Below, in pieces: positions 49,086 to 59,800 of a stretch of DNA of 64,000 bases. Numbering within the stretch: the stretch's first letter is position 1; each line of letters starts with the position of its first letter. The position numbers and the translations under genes were made by a program. The notes below the pieces were generated by a model that worked only from the letters and a program-made list of their open reading frames with translations, had not been told where the DNA came from and did not search any database. Origin of the DNA: Serilophus lunatus (lineage: Eukaryota; Chordata; Aves; Passeriformes; Eurylaimidae); contig VXBA01001494.1 of the NCBI GenBank assembly GCA_013399895.1, positions 2,318,118-2,382,117 on the forward strand, given 5' to 3'.

Positions 49086-52000
49086 CTGAGGGAACAGGAG
49101 ACCACGGATGGATGAGACAAAGACAGGTGTGTCGGGTTTGTGCAGTCCCTGATGGCTCTGCTGAAGGGCTTCCCTAATGGACACATGGAAGGGCTGCAAA
49201 AGGATTCCCCTTGTGTCTCTATCTGTTCCATCAGCTGGCAAGGAGCAAGAAGTTTTAGCTTTCACACAGTAATTGTGTGATAAATATCACTGAGATTCTC
49301 AGCAATGAAGCAAATGGGTCTCTCTTCCAATAGGACAAGAGGAAATGGCCTCAAGTTGTGCCAGGGGAGGTTTAGATTGGATATTGGGAAAAAGGGTTGT
49401 CAGGCATTAGAACAGGCTGCTCAGGGCAGCAGTGGAACCACTAACCTTTGAGGGAGTTAACAGACATGTAGATGTGGCATTTGGGGACATGGTTAGTGGT
49501 GGCCTTGGCAGTGCTGGGGAAATGTTTGGACTTGATCTTGGACAGTTTTCCCCTCTAAACGACTCCGTGATTAAGGACATCACTTACCTGATTGATCGTC
49601 CGTGTCAAAAACTGCAATAGAAGAAGAAAAAGTGATTTGGTGAGAACCAGAGAACCTGGGACAGAAACGTTACCAGGCAGGGGCTGAAAGCCCTGAGGGA
49701 GTTGCTAAACCAAAACTGCTTTTTGCTGATCCCACAAGAGGCTCAGACTGGGCTCTGAGCAGGACAGGTTGAACAACTGGCAAGAAACTTTCTCCTGTAC
49801 TGAGCTTACACAACAGCTCAGGCTTCCCAGAGATAAGCAGCACTCCAAAGGAATGGCTCAATTTTTAAGACAGCCTTGTACTATGTACAAGAGTTTGGCT
49901 TCCTAGTGCTGCATCTGCAGCAGCCCCTTGTGCCAGTTTCTTTAGTGTTACACAATCACTAAGATTGCTGGGCCACACACACAGGCAACTGTGATTAAGA
50001 GAGAAGAATAAATTCCATCAAAAGTGTGTGCCAAATCTTTTATCATTCATAGAGGACAAAACCTAGAGAGATGTGTTTAAGAAAATGTTACTTTGGACAG
50101 CACTGAGAAAGAAACCTATGAAATCAAAGTGTTAAAAGTAAGTTTCTCTTGTAAGTAGTTAACAAATATGTGTCTTTTTTAAGGAATCTAGAATTGCAAA
50201 CTGGCATCTGAAAACTAAGCCAAGAAAGAACATTCTCTATGCACTTCTCACCTGGGCAGGCCCAGTGTGTGCAGCAGGGATGTTCTTGTGGTAAGACAGA
50301 GTCAAACCCCAGCTGTGCGGCCACATGAATTTCACAGCTGCTTTTTGGTGGCAGTTTCCTGCCTGGGCAGAGCATTTCCCTGCTCACTTTGCCTGTCACC
50401 ATGACTCAAGAGATAAGAGCTCACCCCAGCACATCCAGGCACCAATCAGCTGTTCTGTGGGCGAGGCAGCACCTAGTGTGATCTATCAGGACCACACACA
50501 ACCCTAAGGTGAAGGGTGTGCACATCCCTCCTGTTGCTGCTACAGGGAATTCACTCTCCAGTCTCCTCAACCAACCAACAAGTAGTGGCAAACACAGCTG
50601 AGCTACTTTCACTCTAACATGAATAAAACTCCCTCCTTCCTCCTCACTTGCACAAAATGTAAGTTCTATTTCCTACTACAACTGTCTAAAAAGGGAGAAC
50701 CTGGAAAACACACAGTTGCTAAGTTTCTTACCCAGATGTTGAAGGTCTTTCTCCCTGTAGAGACGGGTCACCCTCTCCAGCAGCTCCCACTTTTCACAGC
50801 AGCCCTTGTAGTTGACAAAGTTTCGAGCCAGGATCTCCTTCAGCTGCCGCACGGAGAGCGCATTGATGTCCCCGATGCTCCTCAGGTCAGAGAGAGAAGC
50901 CTTCCTCCCCTGCACCAGGTTATCTTCGGAGTCAAGAGACTGGAAGGGAACAAAGATGGGATTGGGGTTCTTGCCCTCAATGCCAAAAACCACAATTTCA
51001 ATCAACTTTCCACCTGAGCGTTAGCAGGAATTCGTGTTTGGATGTACATAAAACTGGCTATTCTGAATACCTCCCTCTGCTGTAAACACAATCATTTCTA
51101 TTATAGTGTCCAAGTGACACCAGTTCCTTCTGAATGGGGAGGACAAGATAGTGTCACAGGAAGGGGTGGGTTGGGTCTGCCAGTGGTCAGTGTCCAGCCA
51201 CCTGTCTCTGCATTAACGATTCCATGGTAGCAAATACAGCCTAGAAAACCTGTTATTCCTTGTGATCCAATTCCAAGACACACCAACCTGTGTCTCCTCC
51301 TCTCCTGGTGCTTCTTCTGCTGCATTCTCCACTGGTGTCTCACCAACTGGGCTCGGAGGCACATGACCATTTGCCTGGAAGAGGAAATAAAGCTTTCACC
51401 AATGGTGAGTCTGTGGATGTCTGGAGGGAAATCGGTTCCAGTGCAGTGTCACTGCAGTCCTGGGCCACTGGAAGGACAAGTGCAACACAAGGTACAAGCC
51501 AGGCACACTCACAGAGGGCATTTCCTGTGTACCACTTGCACAAACAAAAGTAAAATTTTTTGAAACTGAGGTGCAGCCTCTGAACCTTTAAAGCCCCAGT
51601 ACAGAACTTGTGCAGTAAAATCCCACATGATGCTCTTGTGAGGCTGGATCAGGAGGAGACCAAATGTATACACACACACACAGCCAATCCTTCACTGAGT
51701 ACTGCAGTGGGATGTGGGCAGTTGCTTTGAGCAATTAAAAAAATGAGAAGTGTAATTCTATCTGATTCACCCTCAGCAGCCATCACTCCCCTCTGGTGTC
51801 CTACTGACAAAGAGACTGTAACATTACCATCCTACTTACCCAGGTGGGGACTTGTTAATATTTACAGAGCACAAGAATAACAATAACCATCAAAGAGCCT
51901 GAACTTGTCGTGCAAGAAGAGACATGAACCTGAAATGTATCAAAGGGCAGTAAGGGAAGACAACAGAGCTGAATTTGCTGGTAATGAAAATGCCTTTTAA

Positions 52001-55000
52001 TGACTTGTAAAAAATGTTCTCCCAGGAAAACTCTTCCTTTGTGCTAGATACATCTGCTGAGGAAGCAGAAGACACACACATTTTCAGGGAACTAAATACA
52101 CCTATTAACTTTGTAATAGGACAAGGAGCAGATGTCAAACACTGAGTAAACTTCCTATACCAGAGAGTAGAAAGACAAACAAAGCAAGGTCAATAAAAAA
52201 TAATTTAAGCTCAAATGCCCCTGTCAAGGCTTGTCAGAACTGCAGGTTCATCATAAACTGAAGAGCTGGCAACACACTCAGGGTTTCTTTTCTATTGATC
52301 CAAGTGCAGGAGACACAGAAACCCTACCCACCTCCACTCATCAGTTCCAAAATTGCTGTAGATTGTGCTTGCTGTCTGGCATGGGATTTAAAGAACAATA
52401 TCGACCATTTCACTGCACCTACATACAGCTGTCAGGAGCTGTCAGCATCCAAGGATCAGGCACAGGAGCATCCTGTGGCAAAGCAAGTGTGGGCCAGAGC
52501 ACCAGAGAAAACCCATCCCAAACCAGAGATGTTCTTCTGAGAGTAAATGCTCAATGTGTTCAGCACTGACCACAAATTAAAATCCATTAATGAACAGCAC
52601 ATCACAGTTAGTGACAGCCAAGTCACAGCTTTACACAGCAAAACCACATGCAACAGGTTAACAGTTAACTCAAAAATAAGAGATGAATGAGTTTGCAAAG
52701 GTTGGTTCTGGCCAGAGACTGTACCTGTTGGTGATCCTGAGCTACTGAACTTGAGATGGGATCTGTAGACCCTGAAGACTCATCTGGTGAGGTAGAAGAG
52801 GCCAGGCTGGCTGGGGTGTGACTCACAGAGTCTTGCTGTCCAGAGGCTCTAACGTTTAATGTGTTTGTTCTTATCTGATCCTCCTGGGTAACTACAGGCT
52901 GCTGGCCAAGGATCAGAAACACCAGGTCCTCCTTTTCCCGACAGAACTCCGTGGAGATCTCATGCAGAGCCAGGTAATCTCGCAGATCCTTCACCTTCAT
53001 CTTTATCAGCTCTTCCCTCTGGAAAGCCGTGGCTCGGAAGCGCTGGCAGAGGTGGCAGAGCAGGGGCCCCCCCTCGGGCTGGTTTGAGCAGGACGTGCAA
53101 AAATTCTTCTTACAGTCCAAGCAGATGTGCTGGGAAGAAGGGAAAGGAATCAAACTGACCCCGTGCCAGGGGACACGGTGACCGCAGGCAGTGCTTCCCT
53201 CCCGCCCGGAAGCTGAAGGGAACAGCAGCCCCTGTTACAGCACAACCAAAACCCTGGAATTTATGGAAAGGTGCCAAGAGTGTTACCCGTGCTCCTATAT
53301 GAGGAAAAGGATTGATCCAGGAGCAGATCTCTACATTCCTCATGGCTCTCAGAGAAGCCCCACTTACACTCCATGTACCCAGAAGGAAACATGATATTCT
53401 TAGTCAGCTCCCTCAAATGGCAGGAATTTTCTGCACCTGCTCACATAGTTTAAGCCAGAGGAAATCAGGAGATCTCCAAGATGCAGCAGGCTTGCAAGAG
53501 AATTCCAGTTTTGCATATTGCTCTGTGCATTCAGCATTAGAAGGAACTAAAATATTAAATATTAAAAATATTTCTCTATTTCACAAATTTAATACTTTCT
53601 ATGAATGAGCTCCCTCCCCTTGCTTTTTTCCCCTCCAATTTGCTGCAACCACTAAATGAATCTTTGTTTCACCAAAAGAGGGAAAGGGAACAGCAAGACT
53701 TACAGTGTCTGACAGACACCAAAGAATGTGACATTTATTTATACAACAAAAATAGCTTATTTTGAAAATAATACACACACTGTGTGCCACTTAGGGCTAG
53801 ACAGAAAGTGTTGGAAGTTATGGAAATACTAGGCCCCAGACATTTAAAAACTTTACAGATTAAATTCTGTTGTTTAATGTTTATATTTGGTACTGTTCTG
53901 ATCTTGTCACTCAGGGCTCAATTTTCAGAAGTTCCAAGCACTCACAGTCCGTGTTGACTTCTGCAGAAACTTGACTGTTCAACACTTTGAAAAGGCAAAT
54001 TCTACATTTTCCAATAGCAGCAGAACAGCCACATTATATGTATTTAAAAAATCCTGAGGGAAGAAAGAAGTGGTGTAAGTGCTGGTTAAAAAAGCTAATT
54101 TACAATCCCAGAGAAGCCAAGACCTCTCTGAAACCCTGACATTCTGATCCTTCCCAGCTGTGCAAGGAAAAATACACATGTGGAGTTAGAGAAGCAGTAA
54201 ATACAAACTCAAAGACAAGAAATTGTTTTATGAATCGGTTCTAGTGATTAAACAACATCTCTAACTACACAATTCAAAGAAAGCAGATGTTTCTCATGTT
54301 TTACAGACTGTAAATTCGCCCCTTGCTTACAAAAGGTCTTTCTGATCCCCTTTGCAACCCTTGGCTCCCTGCCCCCTCCCTTACAATTAAAACCAACAGG
54401 CTTCTCATTAGAGTGACAGGAAAAAGAATCCCAGTTTCCTGCCCAAGCATTTTAAGACATGAAGATTTCTACCACAGAGAGAATCTCTGGTCATGCAAAC
54501 TTGTAACCCCATCTCAAAATCCCTGTTTGGGGGCCTGCCAAGGAAAAGTGACTTGTCAATCACAAAGCAAGACAAGAAGAACATTTCCCACAGAACATCC
54601 AGTTTTGAGAAGTTTTCCTTAACTTGCTCTCCTCGCAGCACAGTGAGAGTTCATACACTTCTCACTCCATAGCAACAGCTCTGAAGAATTACCACAGCTT
54701 ACAAACACATCAGTGTGTTACAAGTTTTGTTCGGTTTCCTCTGGAGACCAAGGTCTGAGGGATGAGCTCTGTCAGACCTTCCTGCAGCTGTTCCAGCATT
54801 CCCACCTGCAACCACTGAGCTCCAGTCAGCCCTAGAGATCCTGCTCAGGAGGAAGGTGGGAGGGAGGTTTAGGAGCCCCCTCTGGAACACAGAATATAAA
54901 CCTCAAACTCATTTTCCCTGACACTCTGTGCTGAGCAGAATACAAGCACACAGGGACACGGACACCAATTCCCATAGGAAAACAGGGAGGCTGCTGGAGG

Positions 55001-55338
55001 CTCTTTGATTGCTTTAGCAGAACTCCTACAACTTGTGCTTTCCTTCACCCCGGTCAGTGCATTCCCCCCCCGGGGACAGGGATGGCTCTGTACAAGACAC
55101 TGCAGCTCATTTCAAACATATTTTAGAAAACACTAAGGAAAACTGGACTCACCTTCCTGGCAGAGCTGTCGAACTGCAGCCCACAGGCTTTGCAGCTCTG
55201 CTCCGAGGCCGTGGGAGAGGGGAAGGAGCTGTACCCGGGGTTGGAATAGGCCTGTGCTCGGGCTGCCGGCGCAGGCTGCTGCTGCATCTCCTCCGAGGAG
55301 CCCTCCAGGCAGAACCAGTTACAGCAGCTCGCCCACAT
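48904..55338 (-). CDS. RFFL: Rififylin / CARP2 E3 ubiquitin ligase (6 coding exons)
   Basis: RING E3 ligase of endosomal and plasma membranes; published substrates include caspase-8/10, RIPK1, p53, PRR5L and misfolded CFTR. Exons on the complement: 55153-55338, 52725-53129, 51288-51374, 50732-50939, 49588-49611, 48904-49085. The total is 1092 nt, 363 residues, the same length as human RFFL, with every junction in frame. Domains: Cys-rich N-terminus MWASCCNWFC (lipidated in the mammalian protein), FYVE-like zinc finger with Cys49/52/65/68/73/76/87/90, a conserved helical segment QRFRATAFQREEL, an acidic variable middle, a second helical segment around VRQLKEILARNFVNYKGCCE, and C3HC4 RING 316-350 (Cys316, 319, 331, His333, Cys337, 340, 347, 350) ending AVHVFRT. 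The start is the Met of MWASCC, five bases after an acceptor, so upstream exons are non-coding. Confidence 0.97.
49314..49574 (+). mobile_element. CR1 LINE 3' fragment in the RFFL intron
   Basis: Contains the signature GACAAGAGGAAATGGCCTCA at 49334-49353, then CAGGGGAGGTTTAGATTGGA, GGCATTAGAACAGGCTGC, and a 3' end resembling the CR1 terminus (TCTAAACGACTCCGTGATTA). It is a 5'-truncated, diverged copy of the avian CR1 family, antisense to RFFL. It has an internal deletion relative to my memory of the family, and no coding capacity. Confidence 0.9.
49588..49611 (-). CDS. RFFL: RFFL 24-nt microexon
   Basis: Acceptor TTCTATTGCAG|TTT and donor AATCAG|GTAAGT on the complement. Its 24 bases contribute V-F-D-T-D-D-Q-S and the first base of Gly, matching the LVSGAEDQNGG stretch of human RFFL in length and position. 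Phase is 1 in and 1 out, so skipping would remove eight residues without a frameshift. Confidence 0.85.
50732..50939 (-). CDS. RFFL: RFFL coding exon 4
   Basis: Acceptor TTCCCTTCCAG|TCT and donor CATCTGG|GTAAGA, phase 0 in and phase 1 out. Encodes SLDSEDNLVQGRKASLSDL, then VRQLKEILARNFVNYKGCCE and KWELLERVTRLYREK, which follow human RFFL closely. Confidence 0.95.
51288..51374 (-). CDS. RFFL: RFFL coding exon 3 (29 codons, acidic)
   Basis: Acceptor CTCTTCCAG|GCA and donor ACACAG|GTTGGT, phase 0. Encodes ANGHVPPSPVGETP and ends AEEAPGEEETQ, corresponding to the SNGHV...DETQ region of human RFFL. The donor is weaker than consensus, so skipping (an in-frame loss of 29 residues) is possible. Confidence 0.88.
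52725..53129 (-). CDS. RFFL: RFFL coding exon 2: rest of the FYVE-like finger and helical region
   Basis: Acceptor CTTCTTCCCAG|CAC and donor CAACAG|GTACAG, phase 0, 135 codons. Contains CLDCKKNFCTSC and LCHLCQRF (six zinc cysteines), then KMKVKDLRDYLALHEIST. A Ser/Thr/Pro-rich tail follows that differs from human. Confidence 0.95.
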
Positions 55339-55343
55339 AGTAC
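55153..55343 (-). CDS. RFFL: RFFL first coding exon (5 nt of 5' UTR + 62 codons)
   Basis: On the complement: acceptor CCCCTCGCAG|GTACT, then ATG at 55338, and donor AGGAAG|GTGAGT, phase 0. Encodes MWASCCNWFCLEGSSEEMQQ and the conserved AYSNPGYSSFPSPT, ending with the first Cys pair of the FYVE-like finger (SCKAC). Confidence 0.95.
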
Positions 55344-56000
55344 CTGCGAGGGGAAGCACGTGTCACAGATGGCCCGGGTCTGTCAGCTGAGGTGAGAACA
55401 CGAAATGCAGCTCAATTGCCCACCATCATTCGTTTTTAACAGTGTAAGATTTGACCCTTCCTCTGATGCACAACCACATGCAAAACCCGCACGCCCAGTC
55501 CAGCACAATATTCCCTTGGTGAGAAGGGACAGAGACAGTTCAGGACAGTTATTAGTACAAATTTATCTTATCTTCACATGGAATTCACGTTCTACTTGGT
55601 TATATGAGATTCTAAGCTTGCTGCCACAGGCTGTCTCTATTTCACAGAAGCTGTAACACCTTGGGGTTTGTGCATCGGGAAAAGAAAACAGAACCCAAAT
55701 TACGTGGCATTCAGCAGTTAAAATACAATCATAGATGGCAATTCTTCAGCTTTATCCTAAATCCCTCTACAGATTTACAGCCACAAATCTAAAAAAGATA
55801 CAATAAAAGCAAGGGCAGTGCAGCACTGATTTCATATATGCCAGTTCTCAGCAGAATTTACAGCATTACAAGGCTAAAGCATCACAGAGTCAATGTCAGT
55901 AATGTAAGAAAAATCAAACACTGGCTTCCAGCAACTTGCTTGGGAAAAAATTCCATCTGAGACACACAATCACTTAGTTTATTTTTCTTCAAGTCAAATT

Positions 56001-56042
56001 ATATATACATGCATACATATATATATATATACACACACACAC
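56001..56042. repeat. (AT)n(AC)n microsatellite
   Basis: Compound dinucleotide run in the region 5' of the first RFFL coding exon, ending immediately beside a splice-donor-like sequence on the complement (GTAAGT at 56041-56046). Confidence 0.9.
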
Positions 56043-56806
56043 TTACCTAAAATCCTAACAGTCCAGTGCAAAATGGTCAGTTTTGAAGTCTTCCAAGACC
56101 ATCTATGCAGCAGCAGTATTCCAAAAATACCCTGCCATAAACGTGCTTTTGGAAGTTTACAAAGAAATCTGAATTCATCTGGGCATTCAGTTTCTGGAGC
56201 ACACACCGTGTGTCATCACTTACAGAAGCAGAATACAAATTGCCTCCTCTGCATTTCTGCTCTCACACGGGAGTTCCTGAACTGTTCCTTTTTTTGTCTT
56301 AAAAATCAGGTCCATCACCAATAGTGTTCAGCAACTGCTCCATTTTATAAACTTTTGGAAATCAAACATCTCTCAGCTACACAGCCAATTCATTCCTTTC
56401 CCCTACGTAAGTATTGCCACAGTGAAACTCCAGATTCCCAAGGGAACAGAGCTGGTATTAGTCCTAAAGGTTATTTGGTATAATATACCAACACACTGTT
56501 CTGCTCTTTTTTCTTTTTTTAAGCTATGTTAAATCTTTTGGGCTGATGTACTTGAATTGAGAAGCTTTTGCAGCCTGGTGCTGCTCCAGTATCTGTAGCT
56601 TTAGTGGCATCTTTAATCCTTTCCAAATCTCAGTGAATTTGGCTTGTCAGAGTTCCCACTGTCCCAGACAGAGCCTTTCAAATCCCTCAGTGTGAACTCA
56701 TCCATGAGCCCTCCCTGCAGGATCAGCACATTGCAGTGTTTAAGTGAAAATCTACACATTCATGACACGATGCATTCTTGGTTTAATTGATGGGCACATC
56801 CTGCAC

Positions 56807-56890
56807 TGTAAATTGCACTTAGGCTGGCAACCAGATCTCAATAAATAGTGTAAATTGCACTTAAGACTGGCAACCAGATCCCAATAAATA
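56807..56890. repeat. 42-bp tandem duplication
   Basis: Two adjacent near-identical 42-base copies (56807-56848 and 56849-56890), each starting TGTAAATTGCACTTA and ending with an AATAAATA-like sequence, differing at a few positions. Confidence 0.9.
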
Positions 56891-59800
56891 CCTGGAGAGA
56901 AGCATTCCATGAACAGAAATAATGTTTCACTCATTTGTATCAGCTCTGCATTGCAATCAAACACGTACTTTAGATGGTATAGATAAAAGAAACAATTACT
57001 CTTTTTCTCTCTGCACATTGATTTTCAAGCTCTCAGTCCCTCTCAGAAGTTAACACAGCCTTCCTATTGCAAAAATACAGAATTCCTATTTTAAATTATG
57101 CTCTTTGCAGGTTTAATTTGTTCCTAGGAATTGCAAATCTAAACAACACGAAAGCTGCACAGTCAAACAAGCCTTCACAACCTCCACAGCAGTGGAAAAC
57201 TGTGTCCAGAGTTGAGCTCCCTTCCTGTTTTCAAGGACCCCTGCAAGCTGAAGGCCACCCACAACCACAGAATACACAAATACTACTGCCTGCCCCCGAA
57301 AACTCTGTTTTCCTAAAAGAAGACAGCCTACTAATTCACTCTGGAACATTGCAACATGTCAAACATTGGGAAGAAAAACACAAGGCAGTGCAGCAACGGG
57401 GATAAAGTAAGACAGAGCTCAGCATTCAGCTGGGGTTGTAGCTCTGGGACTGCCAGGAAATTAAAAGGCCGACAAAAGGCTCAGACATTGCTTAGAAGAA
57501 CCTTAATCCTGCTCAACTACAAAAACAGGGAAGGGAAATGTCCATAAACAAACAATAAATAACAAGGACTGTCCTCTGATGGGCAACATTTTTCCAAAGC
57601 TCTCTCCCTTCTTGAAGGGAAAGGAGGGCACACCATCTCTGACACATCTCTGCACTCAGTAACCAGAAATGCAGGTAGGACCCAGCAGCTGCTTCAAGAG
57701 GGATTATTCCTTTACTCTGTGCAGGATCAGCTTTACATCTGAGGAAACAAGCACTGCCACTGGGAAAGCACTGGGCAAGCAGAATTTCACAGTGAAATTC
57801 CAGGATGACAATATCCTTGATAACTCTACAACGTTTGCTGCAGCCAAATTACCCCTTTATTTATTTAGTTACCTTTTCAGAGGGACGTGGTCAGCAGCAA
57901 CCAGAACTGCTCATTTCCCTGGGTGGTTGTCACAGATGTGGCAGAACTAGAAGGCCCTGTCCTGTGAAATGCCCCTCAGTCCTCTGCAGATGAACATTGG
58001 CTCTGCACCCCAGGAGCTCCACAGCTACACTGAAGTGACAAACTAATGCCCAGACAACAATGTCCAGTGGCAATGGCTGAGCAAATCCTTACAGGAACCT
58101 CACTAATATCAGCGTGACAGCTTGGAAAAGTTAATGACATCACGGGTTTCAGGGATATCTTGAATAAAAGATGTTGACTTACTGGCAGGACTGACATTAC
58201 AGGCATTTCTGATACCAGCACTATCCTTGGACATGATGCTCATACTGGCTAATGGGAGCCACAGAAACAACTGTTCCACCCACGGAGCCGAGCGTGGGTT
58301 CGGCAAACTGGAACTCACCCAACAGTGACTCCTGACAGCCAAACACTACCTGCCCTCAATCCTAACTGCATGTTGCACTTGGAGCATCTGCCAGAGCAAA
58401 GGGAGAAGGAGTTTCACCAAGGGTGGAGCCACAAGATCAAACGGTCTACCCAGGACTTGCAAACATCCACCCACATGGCAATCACCACGTTGGCAAGGGG
58501 GGTTGTTTTATCTTCTTTCTTCGAGTTGCTTTAAGGAAAGCCAAGAGAAATCCAATAAATATTGGCAGGCTTGTCACGGTCTGTGGGCAAAGCAATGCCA
58601 GCACTCCACCACAGTCTGCTGGACTGCTTTGATTTATTTATTTTTCCAGCGTGAAGCTGTGGATGCCGTGAGGATTCAAACAGAAGGATGAAATTCATTT
58701 CATCACCTGTTCATTAAAACATTCTACACAACATCATGAGATCTGTATAAATTTGCAGGCATTGACTGGATCCTGGAGGAAATACCAGTGATGTCAAAGT
58801 TTTCCTCCCATACACAGTTAAAGACAGGGCTCATAATGCAGGCCTGGATTTTTATGCTTTCCACCTTCAATAAAAAAAAATGTCTGAACTCAGGTTCTCC
58901 CTATAAATGCAATATACTGCCACAACCCTGCTCACTGGAGTACCAGAGGACACTGCCCACACACAGGAGTTATTACTCATGTTATTTGGATTTCATCAAA
59001 GGGTAGGCTGTGGTGGAGAGGGAAACTGTGGTTTATGCTTGAATATAAAACTTCCCTTTATTTCCTAAGAGTACAAACAATAAGGGACTAGAACAAGCAA
59101 AAGGAACATCTCAGAATCCAAGAGCTCTTGAGGACTGGGTCTGGTTTCTTTTCCTGACTACTCAGGAATTCAGCAGCTGGAATGCAGTAGCACCAAGGGA
59201 CACTTAAGGGATCAAAAGGAACTGAGCTCCCAGAAGTAGATGATTTCACTCCCACATGAGGAGAAGCCACAGCAACAAGTACTTCTGCTCCTGAGAGGCC
59301 TTTAACCACTGGAACAGCAGGATGATGACCCTTGAGGCTACTGCAGAGGCAGCAGGGTGCCAGAAAGGGAGGGAGATGCAAGGCAGCAGCTTCCAATGGT
59401 GTTTGCTCATCAGCCCTAAGAGCTGCCTTTGCGCCTTCTCATTTAGAGAAGATTCTGCTCGTTAGAGAAGACTCTGCTCCCCACAATGAGCTGCTTTTCC
59501 ATCAGCTCCCTGAACCATCAAGCTGCTCTTTCCACCTCATCCATCAAGAGACCTTGATACTTCAGAACCTCCTCACTGCCTCTAGAACCTGCTATAATCA
59601 ACTACAAATGCTCTAAACAACACATGTCCAGCCTGGCATCCCTCATGTGTCTCCACAACAGCAAAGCTACACTCATTTGTGAGGCACAACTTTGAAGGCA
59701 ACACCACCAAGACTGGGATCACACTGTTCACAAAAACAGTAGTTCCTGCCATTTCTAGTAGCTTGAAGATCAATCAAATATATTCAGAAGGCCAGAAAAA

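Noticed and set aside
48806..49177. 123-codon + strand frame
   Set aside because: It is the antisense shadow of the RFFL RING exon, which has all eight zinc ligands on the other strand.
49432..49620. 62-codon + strand frame
   Set aside because: It lies in the CR1 3' end, which is non-coding in this family, and crosses the RFFL microexon antisense.
50619..51017. 132-codon + strand frame
   Set aside because: It is the antisense shadow of RFFL coding exon 4.
58302..58330. Donor-like GTGAGT on the complement as a possible RFFL 5' exon end
   Set aside because: No CpG-rich context and no convincing paired acceptor or promoter; too weak to list as a feature.
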